DNA of 64,000 nt from CAXBNB01 sp965267535 (GTDB lineage Bacteria > Bacteroidota > Bacteroidia > Cytophagales > Cyclobacteriaceae): assembly GCA_965267535.1 (NCBI GenBank), contig OZ254082.1, forward strand, positions 1,612,001 to 1,676,000, read 5' to 3'. Position 1 is the first letter of the stretch. The number at the start of each line of letters is the position of its first letter. A program made the translations under genes and the position numbers. Of the stretch, positions 17,768 to 26,600 are shown in pieces. The notes below the pieces were generated by a model. That model was not told the DNA's origin, searched no databases, and saw nothing but the letters and a program-made list of their open reading frames with translations.

Positions 17768-17790
17768 AAAAGCCCCATAAAGGGGCTTTT
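17768..17790 (-). terminator. Intrinsic terminator after secG
   Basis: AAAAGCCCC and GGGGCTTTT form a 9-bp stem around five bases. On the minus strand it is followed by more T residues. It lies 25 bases past the secG stop. Confidence 0.8.
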
Positions 17791-17814
17791 ACTATGACAA
17801 AAATTCTTGATTTT

Positions 17815-18156
17815 TTAGTTTACCGAATCGGTGCTGTTTTCATTTTCAGCGGGCAACTCGATGGCTGGCATTACATTTTTATCCTGAGCACTTTCGATGT
17901 TGGGGCTTGTAAACTCACTGCCGCCGTTGGTGTTGATGAAAAACTTGGTCGATAGCGTCAAAACCATGAGTGCAATGGCAAGTCCCCAGGTAATTTTCTC
18001 GAGCAAATCGCCGGTTTTTTGCACTCCCATGAGTTGCGATGTGCCTGATCCGCCAAATTGGCTGGTTAAACCTCCACCCTTAGAGTTCTGAGCCAATACT
18101 ACCAGTACCAATACTACGGATACCAATATGATTATACTAATTAAAGCTATCAACAT
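17815..18156 (-). CDS. secG: Preprotein translocase subunit SecG
   Basis: A 113-residue protein with two membrane segments (about 3-22 and 53-72). Between them is the family loop VLAQNSKGGGLTSQFGGSGTSQ, visible as LAQNSKGGGL then SQLMGV. A charged, Ser/Glu-rich tail follows. SecG binds SecY/SecE and aids protein export across the inner membrane. It has its own probable promoter at 18189-18195 and a terminator downstream. Confidence 0.92.
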   Translation of the reverse strand: MLIALISIIILVSVVLVLVVLAQNSKGGGLTSQFGGSGTSQLMGVQKTGDLLEKITWGLAIALMVLTLSTKFFINTNGGSEFTSPNIESAQDKNVMPAIELPAENENSTDSVN

Positions 18157-18457
18157 CTATTTTTGATTTTTTAATTTAAAACGAGCTGCAAAGTAAATCT
18201 TTTTTTTAAGATTATTCAAAAAAGATTTGACAATTATAAGCAGGTACGGCTGAGTGAGCCTCTGGCCTGTTTACTGTGCAGGGGGTAAGCGTAAAATGCA
18301 GGGCTAAACTCTGATCCTGATCTAATCGCTGGTGCGAGTACACTCGCATTCACCCTTTGTTTGCTTTCATGAAAAACAGGGACTGACTCTTTCCGGATCG
18401 CCTTACCAGAGCCGTGTTGACCTGTACACATTGTCAGTTGTATGATTTGGCTGGGAG
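18157..18457 (-). other. Intergenic region before secG
   Basis: No gene seen. It contains a 7-bp perfect hairpin, TGCGAGT/ACTCGCA, at 18333-18348 without a T tail, which could end transcription from the TPR gene, and the secG promoter-like sequence. Confidence 0.45.
18189..18195 (-). promoter_or_regulatory. Candidate -7 promoter element of secG
   Basis: On the minus strand, TACTTTG lies 33 bases before the start codon, with TTTTTTG about 21 bases further upstream as a -33 candidate. It is one base shorter than the TAnnTTTG consensus. Confidence 0.35.
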
Positions 18458-20098
18458 TTAATCGGCCAGTCGCTTGCGGATGGCTGTCGCTTTCCTTTTC
18501 AGGCCGCATGTTTCCAGTATTTCTGCCACATTTTCAGTAAAAAATGCTTCAGGAGTGGTCTTGATACTGGCAGTAGCTTCTCTTATTACTTCTTCGAGTT
18601 CGGTCCAGTTGCTTACTTCTATATCCGGGTGGTTCTTGCCAAAGGTAGCCAGCAGTTTCTTCTTGTTAGGATCAGACAGCTCTTTATCCAGTGCTTTAAT
18701 TTTCTTGGTAAATGCTGCCTTTTTATCCGGTTTGGCTTCTATGAGTTTTTTGTACACATTGATGGCCTTTTCCAGTTTGCCTTGCTTTACCAGAATTTCA
18801 GCTATATTTTCTGTGATTACTTCATCAGGGAAGACATTGCTTTTTTCAGATAGGTCTACGTCCGACTTTTTTGTTTTAGAAGGGGTAATCGTAGGGTTTT
18901 CCTTGATAAAGCTATCAATTATTTGCGCCTGGTCTTTTTTTTTAGTGCTGGCCTTGTCCTTTGCTGGACTGCCTGCTTTGCTTTTCTTACTGCCTGTTTT
19001 TGTGGAGATTGTAGCTTTGAATTTTGGAGTTTTCTTGGCTGTGGTTTTTTTCTCCTTGCCTGGTTTTTCGCTACCTGTACTGCTTTCTTCTTTTGTAGTT
19101 TTTTTGCCCACTTTGGATTTAGCTCCGGGGCGGTTGAGTATGTTTAGTCTAAACTTCTTGCCTCCTTTGTTGCCGGGCGAAAGTTTCAGGCTTTCTTTTT
19201 GACGATTGATGTCCTGCATATCCTCACTGCCGGTATTCTCTACTTCGTGGGATATATCAATGCCTTCTTTTTCGACCTCTTCGTCTACTATATTGTCTTC
19301 CTGAGGAGCTTTTCGGGTAGCGGGCTTGCTCTTGGTTTCTTTTTTAGCCGTTTCCTTAGCTTTTTTAGCAGCTGCTTTTTCTTTCTTTTTCTTATCTATA
19401 CCCTTTATGGCCTTTTCTACCTCTTGTTCTTCGGCTATAATCTCTTCAGCGATCTGTGATTTTATTTTATCAACATCGCTTTTAGTTTTTTTCTTTTTTT
19501 CTGCCGAAGAAGAGCTTTTTGCGGCTTTTGAAGACTTGGATTTGGTCGCTTTTTTCGGCGCGGCTTTTTCTTCCTTTTTAGTGTCGGGTTCTGGTGCGCT
19601 ACTGTCTTCCAGTGACAGTTCGTAATCCAGAAAATGATTCCTGCTTTTTTTCCACTCCTCTATGTTTTCATAGACCTCACTGATCAGCGATTCGTTTGAA
19701 GTCTTCTCCGGAACAGGGGTGGGAGCAGTCTTTTCCTGCGGGGTTTCCGAAGGAGGTTCGCTTTGAGTTTCCTGTGGTTTTTGCGGGGCTGTTTTCGGTT
19801 CAGCGGCAGAGGTGGGAACCGGCGTAGGTTCTGCAGACATGGCAGGTATTTCGCCGGTAAATATCATGTCTCCCTGAATGTATTTTTTCAGGGCCTTTCT
19901 GCTGGTGGCATAAATGGCCGCAGTATTAATTTTTCGGCCGGCTTGTTGGTTTTTCAATAGCCTGCTGGCACGGGCTATTACGATGTGTGCACTGTGAAAA
20001 TACGGGTTTTCGTCTACCAGATGTTCAAGCTCATTCAGCGTGCTATCTGACACAGACTCAGGTTGTCGTAGAAACTCAACAAACTTATGTTTATTCAC
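18458..20098 (-). CDS. Tetratricopeptide protein with long Lys/Ala/Glu-rich linker
   Basis: A 546-residue protein. The N-terminal 85 residues are helical (FLRQPESVSDSTLNELEHLV). Residues about 90-420 are low-complexity, rich in Pro/Thr, then Lys/Ala/Glu/Ser, and probably unstructured. The C-terminus has TPR-type helices (ENIAEILVKQGKLEKAINVYKKL) and a second ENVAEILETCG motif. No catalytic site or signal peptide is seen, so it is likely a cytoplasmic scaffold. It follows lptE by 42 bases, inside a run of minus-strand genes from miaB. Function is unknown; the neighbours suggest a link to envelope assembly. Confidence 0.6.
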   Translation of the reverse strand: MNKHKFVEFLRQPESVSDSTLNELEHLVDENPYFHSAHIVIARASRLLKNQQAGRKINTAAIYATSRKALKKYIQGDMIFTGEIPAMSAEPTPVPTSAAEPKTAPQKPQETQSEPPSETPQEKTAPTPVPEKTSNESLISEVYENIEEWKKSRNHFLDYELSLEDSSAPEPDTKKEEKAAPKKATKSKSSKAAKSSSSAEKKKKTKSDVDKIKSQIAEEIIAEEQEVEKAIKGIDKKKKEKAAAKKAKETAKKETKSKPATRKAPQEDNIVDEEVEKEGIDISHEVENTGSEDMQDINRQKESLKLSPGNKGGKKFRLNILNRPGAKSKVGKKTTKEESSTGSEKPGKEKKTTAKKTPKFKATISTKTGSKKSKAGSPAKDKASTKKKDQAQIIDSFIKENPTITPSKTKKSDVDLSEKSNVFPDEVITENIAEILVKQGKLEKAINVYKKLIEAKPDKKAAFTKKIKALDKELSDPNKKKLLATFGKNHPDIEVSNWTELEEVIREATASIKTTPEAFFTENVAEILETCGLKRKATAIRKRLAD

Positions 20099-20140
20099 GG
20101 TGGTGGTTTTGAGTTGGTAAAAGGCTAAAGATAATAAAAA

Positions 20141-20671
20141 TTACCAATTAGCAACAGAACTATTAAATATATCCATGATGATCTGTTCAAATATCTCGTC
20201 CACAAAATCATCTTCGTTGGAAGCCAGGTCTGTGGTGTTTTGATCGAAATCCACAAAGAAAGAAAAGTTCCTGTCAAAATCGTATTGATCGTCCTGAATG
20301 TTGACATAAGCGCAGGAAACAGTGATCGTGATACGGGTAAGACTGGTGTAATCGATCTGGTCGCTGTTTTGAGAAGCGGAGGGCGCTACGGGGCTAAGCG
20401 TGTAGTTGGTGATGGCCCCTTCGAGTTGGAGGTCACCTTCGTCATCTACCAGAGTCAGGCTGGTATTTTGCTGGTAGTAGTCTTTTATTTTTTCGGTAAA
20501 AACGGCACTCATATTGGAGGGGCCCAGCGGTGCATTGTTGTAAAATGTCTGGATGGAAATTGTCTTTACATCCGGCGATATAGACGCACCGGTAAAAGAG
20601 TACACTCCGCAAGCCGACAGCAGAGCCGTGCAGGCTACCCAGCAAAGCAGATGTTTAATCTTCCAGTTCAT
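20141..20671 (-). CDS. lptE: LptE-like lipopolysaccharide assembly lipoprotein
   Basis: A 176-residue lipoprotein with the lipobox LLSACG (C21), then GVYSFTGASI and PDVKTISIQTFYNNA, which match the Bacteroidota LptE family. LptE plugs the LptD barrel and helps place LPS in the outer leaflet. I chose the ATG at 20671 because it begins a proper lipoprotein signal; the frame extends 19 codons upstream without similarity. The start lies inside the end of the sigma-54 activator gene (17-base overlap), suggesting coupled translation. Confidence 0.85.
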   Translation of the reverse strand: MNWKIKHLLCWVACTALLSACGVYSFTGASISPDVKTISIQTFYNNAPLGPSNMSAVFTEKIKDYYQQNTSLTLVDDEGDLQLEGAITNYTLSPVAPSASQNSDQIDYTSLTRITITVSCAYVNIQDDQYDFDRNFSFFVDFDQNTTDLASNEDDFVDEIFEQIIMDIFNSSVANW

Positions 20672-21923
20672 ATTGTTTGATTTTTCTGTACAGAGTTCGC
20701 TCAGATATGCCCAGGTCTTGTGCTGCATATTTTCGTTTGTTCCTGTTTTTGCGCAGGGCTTTTATAATCAGTTCTTTCTCTTTCTTTTCAATAGAAAGAG
20801 AGTCGTCGGCTTCTGTTTCGTGCGATATATCCTCTATTCGCTCCAGCTCGTACGAAGAGCTGTTGTTGTCTGAGTTGATGATATAGGGCTCCTCGCGGGG
20901 TTTGGGAGGAGTCAGGTTGTTGAATGACTCAGAAGTGGATTGTATGCTGTCAAATAACTGCTCGTTTTGCTTGATTATTTCCTGCCCCGAGCTTTCATCT
21001 TTTAAGATTTGTAACACGAGTTTTTTAAGGTCATTCATGTCACTCTTCATGTCAAAGAGTATTTTGTAGAGCAGGTCTCTTTCCGAGTAGTTGTCGGTTT
21101 TACCTTTGTATTCGTCATTGATCAGCGCCGGTAGGCTGCTCGATGTGTTGGGGAGGTATTTGCGCAGAGTGTCGGCAGAAATCACCCGATCCATTTCCAG
21201 CACAGATATTTGTTCTACCAGGTTTTTGAGCTGGCGTATGTTGCCCGGAAAACGATACCCTACCAGTATTTTTTTAGCGTCCTCGCTTAGTTTGATGGTT
21301 TCGCTGCGGTATTTTTCAGAAAAATCATAAGCAAATTTTCTGAAGAGCAGTTCTACATCATCTCCTCTTTCGCGCAGGGATGGCACATATATAGGCACGG
21401 TGCTCAGCCTGTAGTAGAGGTCTTGCCTGAATTTTTTTTCATTTACCGCGTCGATCAGGTCTACGTTGGTGGCGGCAATTACCCGTACATTGGTTTTTTG
21501 TACTTTGGATGACCCTACACGTATAAACTCGCCGTTTTCCAGCACCCGCAGTAGGCGTGCTTGCGTGCCCAGAGGCATTTCTCCTATTTCATCGAGAAAG
21601 ATGGTACCTCCGTTTGTTACTTCAAAGTAGCCTTTTCGAGCCTCGTTGGCACCTGTAAACGAGCCTTTTTCGTGTCCGAAAAGTTCGGAATCGATGGTGC
21701 CCTCAGGTATAGCGCCACAGTTGATAGCGATAAACTGGCCGTGCTTTCGTGTACTCAGGGCGTGTATGATTTTAGAAAAAGATTCTTTACCACTTCCGCT
21801 TTCACCGGTAATGAGCACGCTCATGTCGGTAGGAGCTACCTGAGTAGCCACATGAATGGCGTGGTTGAGAAGCGGTGAATTACCCACTATACCATAGCGC
21901 TGCTTTATGGTTTGAATATCCAT
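20655..21923 (-). CDS. Sigma-54-dependent transcriptional activator without receiver domain
   Basis: A 422-residue protein. An AAA+ domain starts almost at the N-terminus: Walker A GESGSGKE (40-47), the sigma-54 contact loop GSFTGA (87-92, a variant of GAFTGA), Walker B GGTIFLDE (107-114) and the arginine-finger region RQDLYYRLSTVPI. A linker of about 120 residues leads to a Fis-type helix-turn-helix (about 380-420, KYAAQDLGISERTLYRKIKQ). With no sensory domain it is probably controlled by its level or a partner. Gene order miaB-activator-lptE-TPR suggests an envelope or core role. It could act on the sigma-54-like site before groESL; this is inference. Confidence 0.9.
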   Translation of the reverse strand: MDIQTIKQRYGIVGNSPLLNHAIHVATQVAPTDMSVLITGESGSGKESFSKIIHALSTRKHGQFIAINCGAIPEGTIDSELFGHEKGSFTGANEARKGYFEVTNGGTIFLDEIGEMPLGTQARLLRVLENGEFIRVGSSKVQKTNVRVIAATNVDLIDAVNEKKFRQDLYYRLSTVPIYVPSLRERGDDVELLFRKFAYDFSEKYRSETIKLSEDAKKILVGYRFPGNIRQLKNLVEQISVLEMDRVISADTLRKYLPNTSSSLPALINDEYKGKTDNYSERDLLYKILFDMKSDMNDLKKLVLQILKDESSGQEIIKQNEQLFDSIQSTSESFNNLTPPKPREEPYIINSDNNSSSYELERIEDISHETEADDSLSIEKKEKELIIKALRKNRNKRKYAAQDLGISERTLYRKIKQYELED

Positions 21924-21938
21924 TTCCTTTACGTCTTC

Positions 21939-23393
21939 TTAGTTGATGATTTCGCCAAACAGAGTGGCGGCTGTACAATCAGTCACTTTTACGGTTACAT
22001 ACTCGCCTTTGTTTATGTCTTTGGCATCAAACACGATAACTTTATTGGCGGAGTTTCTGCCCTGCATTTGTTGGTCGGAGCGCTTGGAGGTGCCTTCTAC
22101 CAGTACCTTAAAAGTTTTGCCGACATCTCGCTGGTTGCGCTCAAGGGAGTGTGCCTGTTGTTTCGCTATAATTTCGCTCAACCGCCTTTTTTTCACATCA
22201 AGAGGAATGTCATCTTCATATTTTTTTTCGGCCAGTGTGCCGGGGCGCTCAGAGTAGTAAAACATGTACGAAAAGTCATATTTCACATAGTCCATGAGCG
22301 TAAGCGTATCCTGGTGTTCTTCTTCTGTTTCGGTACAAAATCCCGCAATCATATCAGAAGAAATGCCACAATCCTGCCCGAGTATAGACCGAATGGCGTC
22401 TATTTTTTTCATATACCACTCTCTGTCGTAGGTGCGGTTCATGAGTTCGAGTACGCGGGAGTTGCCGCTTTGTGCGGGCAGGTGGATGTATTTGCATATA
22501 TTGTCGTACTTCTTCATGGTATGAAGTACGTCATCGGTAATGTCTTTGGGGTGAGAGGTAGAAAAACGTACCCTCAGGTCAGGGCTTACCTGTGCTACCA
22601 TTTCCAGTAGCTGGGCAAAGTTTACGATTTCATCTATGCCCGATCGCTCGAGTTTAGCCTTGTTGTTTTCCTCGGCCGACCACTTGTAGGAGTCTACATT
22701 TTGGCCGAGTAGCGTCACCTCCCTGTATCCTTTGTCGAAAAGATCCTGAGCTTCGGCTACTACCGATTGAGGGTTGCGGCTTCTTTCTCTACCACGGGTA
22801 AACGGCACCACACAAAATGAGCACATGTTGTCACAGCCTCTCATGATGGAGATAAAGGCCGTAACCCCGTTGGAGTTGAGCCTTACCGGGCTTATGTCGG
22901 CGTAGGTTTCCTCTCTCGATAGAAAAGTATTGACGGCTTTTTGTCCGGATTCCACTTCTTTTACCAAGCCGGGTAAGTCGCGGTAAGCATCCGGTCCGGC
23001 TACCAGATCTACGATCTTTTCTTCTTCGAGCAGTTTTGCTTTAAGGCGCTCGGCCATACAGCCCAGCACACCCACCATCAGGTCGGGTTTTTGTTTCTTA
23101 AAAGCATTGATGTGGTTGAGCCTGTTTCTTACAGTTTGCTCTGCTTTTTCACGGATAGAGCAGGTATTCAGAAATACAATGTCTGCATCTTCGAGAGTAG
23201 AGGTGGTGCCAATTCCATTTTTGTGCATAATCGATGACACGATTTCACTGTCCGAAAAATTCATTTGACAGCCGTAGCTCTCAATGTAGAGTTTTTTGCC
23301 GGACTTACCACTTACGTCCTCCGATACCTTTACAGTTTCGCAGGCTTTTTGCTCTTCCGAGATTATTTCAATGTCGTTTATTACTTCCTTCAA
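21939..23393 (-). CDS. miaB: tRNA-2-methylthio-N6-dimethylallyladenosine synthase MiaB
   Basis: A 484-residue radical-SAM methylthiotransferase. The N-terminal MTTase domain has Cys ligands C42 (YGCQMN), C78 (NTCSI) and C112 (GCMAE). The radical-SAM cluster is C187, C191 and C194 (RGCDNMCSFCVVPFTRGRE). A TRAM domain ends the protein. MiaB adds the methylthio group at A37 of tRNAs that read UNN codons. It lies 16 bases before the sigma-54 activator gene, same strand. Confidence 0.95.
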   Translation of the reverse strand: MKEVINDIEIISEEQKACETVKVSEDVSGKSGKKLYIESYGCQMNFSDSEIVSSIMHKNGIGTTSTLEDADIVFLNTCSIREKAEQTVRNRLNHINAFKKQKPDLMVGVLGCMAERLKAKLLEEEKIVDLVAGPDAYRDLPGLVKEVESGQKAVNTFLSREETYADISPVRLNSNGVTAFISIMRGCDNMCSFCVVPFTRGRERSRNPQSVVAEAQDLFDKGYREVTLLGQNVDSYKWSAEENNKAKLERSGIDEIVNFAQLLEMVAQVSPDLRVRFSTSHPKDITDDVLHTMKKYDNICKYIHLPAQSGNSRVLELMNRTYDREWYMKKIDAIRSILGQDCGISSDMIAGFCTETEEEHQDTLTLMDYVKYDFSYMFYYSERPGTLAEKKYEDDIPLDVKKRRLSEIIAKQQAHSLERNQRDVGKTFKVLVEGTSKRSDQQMQGRNSANKVIVFDAKDINKGEYVTVKVTDCTAATLFGEIIN

Positions 23394-23414
23394 TTGTATC
23401 AGATTTTAGAGTCG

Positions 23415-23422
23415 CAAAGATA
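23415..23422 (-). promoter_or_regulatory. TAnnTTTG promoter element of miaB
   Basis: On the minus strand TATCTTTG matches TAnnTTTG exactly, 22 bases before the miaB ATG. No good -33 element is seen. Confidence 0.45.
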
Positions 23423-23514
23423 AATAAATAAGACATATTGGCAGTTTGATTTTGTCAGGATATTGATTTGCCCCTATGAAAAGTCGTTTATCGTTCATTC
23501 CTGTTGTTAATATT

Positions 23515-23550
23515 CGACATTCTGGTTTCTATATCCGGCAGAGAATGTCG
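23515..23550. repeat. 9-bp perfect inverted repeat before the subtilase gene
   Basis: CGACATTCT and AGAATGTCG are separated by 18 bases. It lies 63 bases before the subtilase ATG, between divergent genes, and could be an operator or an RNA hairpin. Confidence 0.45.
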
Positions 23551-23612
23551 TATTTCACTAATTTTAAGCTTAAGTTGGCATTTTTTGAGGTCAAAAAACT
23601 ATCTTCATTGGT

Positions 23613-26600
23613 ATGATGAATAAAATTAACGGGCTGAAATTTTTTTTCTTATTAAGCGTGCTCACGTTTTGCACGGTAGATTTTCTTCTGGCCCGTCCAA
23701 ATACCCCGAATCCCACCTACATTTCGGGAAAGCTGGTGATCAAGCTTTTGCCAATGGATATCAAACCCCAACAGGCTTTTTCAGACACAAAGAAAACGAT
23801 CCGCCTTTCTACGCTTTCGCAAGTGATTGCCTCGCAAAAGGTATCGCCTCTGCTACGCGGCAGAACGACCTCTGGTGGCAGGCAAAAGACCCTGGCTGCT
23901 GCTCAGCCTTCTGTACTGGACCATATATATGTGATCGACCTGGCCGATGGCGCAGACATACAGTCGGCAATAGCTAAGCTAAAGGAGTATGCTAATGTGG
24001 TTTATGCTGAGCCTTTTTACCGCGAGCAGCTTCTGCACACCCCAAACGATAGTCAGATAGGCTCACAAAATGCACTGAGTTTGATCCGGGCTTTCGAGGC
24101 GTGGGACGTAACGAAAGGCCATGAAGATATAATAGTGGGAGTGAGCGATACCGGAGTGCAGCTCGATCATGAAGATTTGGCTGCCAATATTTATTTCAAT
24201 GAAGCTGATCCTGTAAATGGTATAGACGATGATGGAAATTCGTATGTAGACGATTATCAGGGATGGGATTTTGCCGAAGACGATAATGACCCCAGTGCCG
24301 ATTTTAGCGATCACGGTACAAAAGTGGCGGGCATTAGCAGTGCCGTAACCCATAATGCTACGGGCATGGCGGGGGTAGGCTACAATGCCAGGTTTGTGCC
24401 CCTCAAAGTATTCAACTCTACGGACGGATCTTCATTCAATACCTACACGTCCATTATCTATGCGGCAGATCAGGGGTATGATGTCATCAACCTTTCATGG
24501 GGATCGGAGGGCAGCTATTCGTCTTTTGCTCAGGATGTGATCAACTATGCTGTATTGGAAAAAGACATGGTAGTGGTGGCTGCAGCCGGCAATACCAATG
24601 CCGAGCTGGATTTTTATCCTGCATCGTATGAGCACGTACTCTCGGTGGCCAATACCAACATGAGTGACGAGAAGTCGCCGGGGGCTACCTACAGCTACAA
24701 GGTAGACCTGACAGCACCGGGTTTTGGTGTTTTTTCTACCCAAAACAACAATGGCTATGGGAGCGAGAGTGGTTCGTCTTTTGCTTCGCCGCATGTGGCC
24801 GGAGCTGCAGCGCTGGTGCGCACTGTGTTTCCCGATTGGAATGCCCGTCAGGTGATGCAGCAGCTAAGAGTAACCGCCGACGATGTGTACAGTGTGGGTA
24901 GCAATGCCACCTACACGGGGCAGTTGGGCAAAGGCAGGCTAAACGTATACCGTGCTGTCTCTGAAACGAACACCCACGCCATACGAATAGAAGATTATTC
25001 CTATGCCAATGCCTTTGGGGAATATGCCTTTTACGACGATACGGTCAACCTGACTTTTTCTTTTACCAACTACCTGAATCCGATAAGCGATGCTACGGTT
25101 ACGCTTTCTTCTGCCAATCCAAATGTGAGTTTTCCTCAGCAGGAGATAGCACTGGGTAGCATGATGACCATGGAAACAGGGCAGGAAGTAAACCTGCCGG
25201 TGGTGATAGCACCGGAAGCGGACAATGGAGAAAGGGTAGTCATAAGGCTGGACTATTCGGGGCAGGGGTATGAAGATTTTGAATATGTGGAGTTTACTAT
25301 TTCCGATTCTTTTTTGACACTGGACAATGGCCTGATGGCCCTGGCCGTAGGGTCTGATGGAGATATGGGCTATCCGGATAACGATAAAAACAGTGCCGAA
25401 GGACTGCTCTACGATGGTAGGCTGGTAGCTACCTACATGGGGCTGGTAGTAGCCAATCACCCCGATTCTGTGTCTGACAACCTGCTCATGGATATAAACA
25501 ACCTGATCAAGGATCAGGATTTTATACCTACCTCTAAAATGCGGCTGGAGCATAGCGATGAGGCCGACTTGTATACCCGCAGCACTTTTACGGATACCAG
25601 CTCGGGCAGTCGGGCTGTGCAGGTGGCCGTAGAGCAGGAAATACTGGCGTGGCTGACACCCGAAGACAGGGGCTACATGCTGATGGAGTATCGCATTACC
25701 AACCTTTCGGCTCATACGAAAGAAAACATGCATGCAGGCCTGTATATGGATTGGGACCTGGGAAACAAACTGACCAACAAAGCCACCTGGGATGCCGTGG
25801 ATCAGGTGGCCTACACCTACGATGCTGAGCAGGCCCAGTACATGGGTATGGCTGTGCTGTCTGCGGAAACACCCACAGTGCACTCACTCGACATAAAAAG
25901 CGAAAATGGCAATGTGTCTGAGCTGTCGGCCAACTTTACCGAAGCTCAGAAGTACGAGGTGTTGACCACCCCTAAAGCCGGGGCGGGAGAGAGTGGTGCC
26001 GGCAATGATGTGGCGCAGCTGCTCGGGGCAGGCATTGGGCAGCTGGCAGGGTATGAAAGCCGCAAAGTCGCTTATGCCATAGCCGGAGGCAGTACCCTGC
26101 AGGAGCTTAAAGACAACATAGCCAAAGCAAGAGAAAAATATGCCTCCTTTTTGGCAAATCCACCGGTAAGGGAAATACAGAAGCAGTGTGCCGATCAAAC
26201 CTTTGTACTCACACTTGAGACCGGCGATCAGTTTGAGGTATTTGACAGCCCGGAGATGAACAACCTGCTGCTGACCGGTAATGATTTTGAATTTCCTCCT
26301 TTGGAAAAAGACACCTTGCTGTTTGTGCGAAATACAGACCAGCCTTATCCTACAGATATCTACAGGGTAAAAGTGACCGTAGAAAACCCAAACATCAGTT
26401 TTTCGGCCTCACCTGATACGCTCTATCTGGGCGACAATGCCGTGAATAAAATCGCCTATACGGATTTGTCGGAGCAGGTGGTGTCCTGGCAGTGGGATTT
26501 TGGTAACGGTTCTTTTTCTACCAATCAGCATCCCTCGGCCATTTACAATGAGGCAGGCACCTACGCCGCAACGCTCCACATAGTATCGGAGATGGGCTGT

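Noticed and set aside
17577..17814. CIRCE (HrcA) operator before groESL
   Set aside because: No TTAGCACTC-N9-GAGTGCTAA or close variant is present.
18234..18509. Minus-strand 91-residue frame between secG and the TPR gene
   Set aside because: It overlaps the end of the TPR gene, has no family features and looks like a chance frame.
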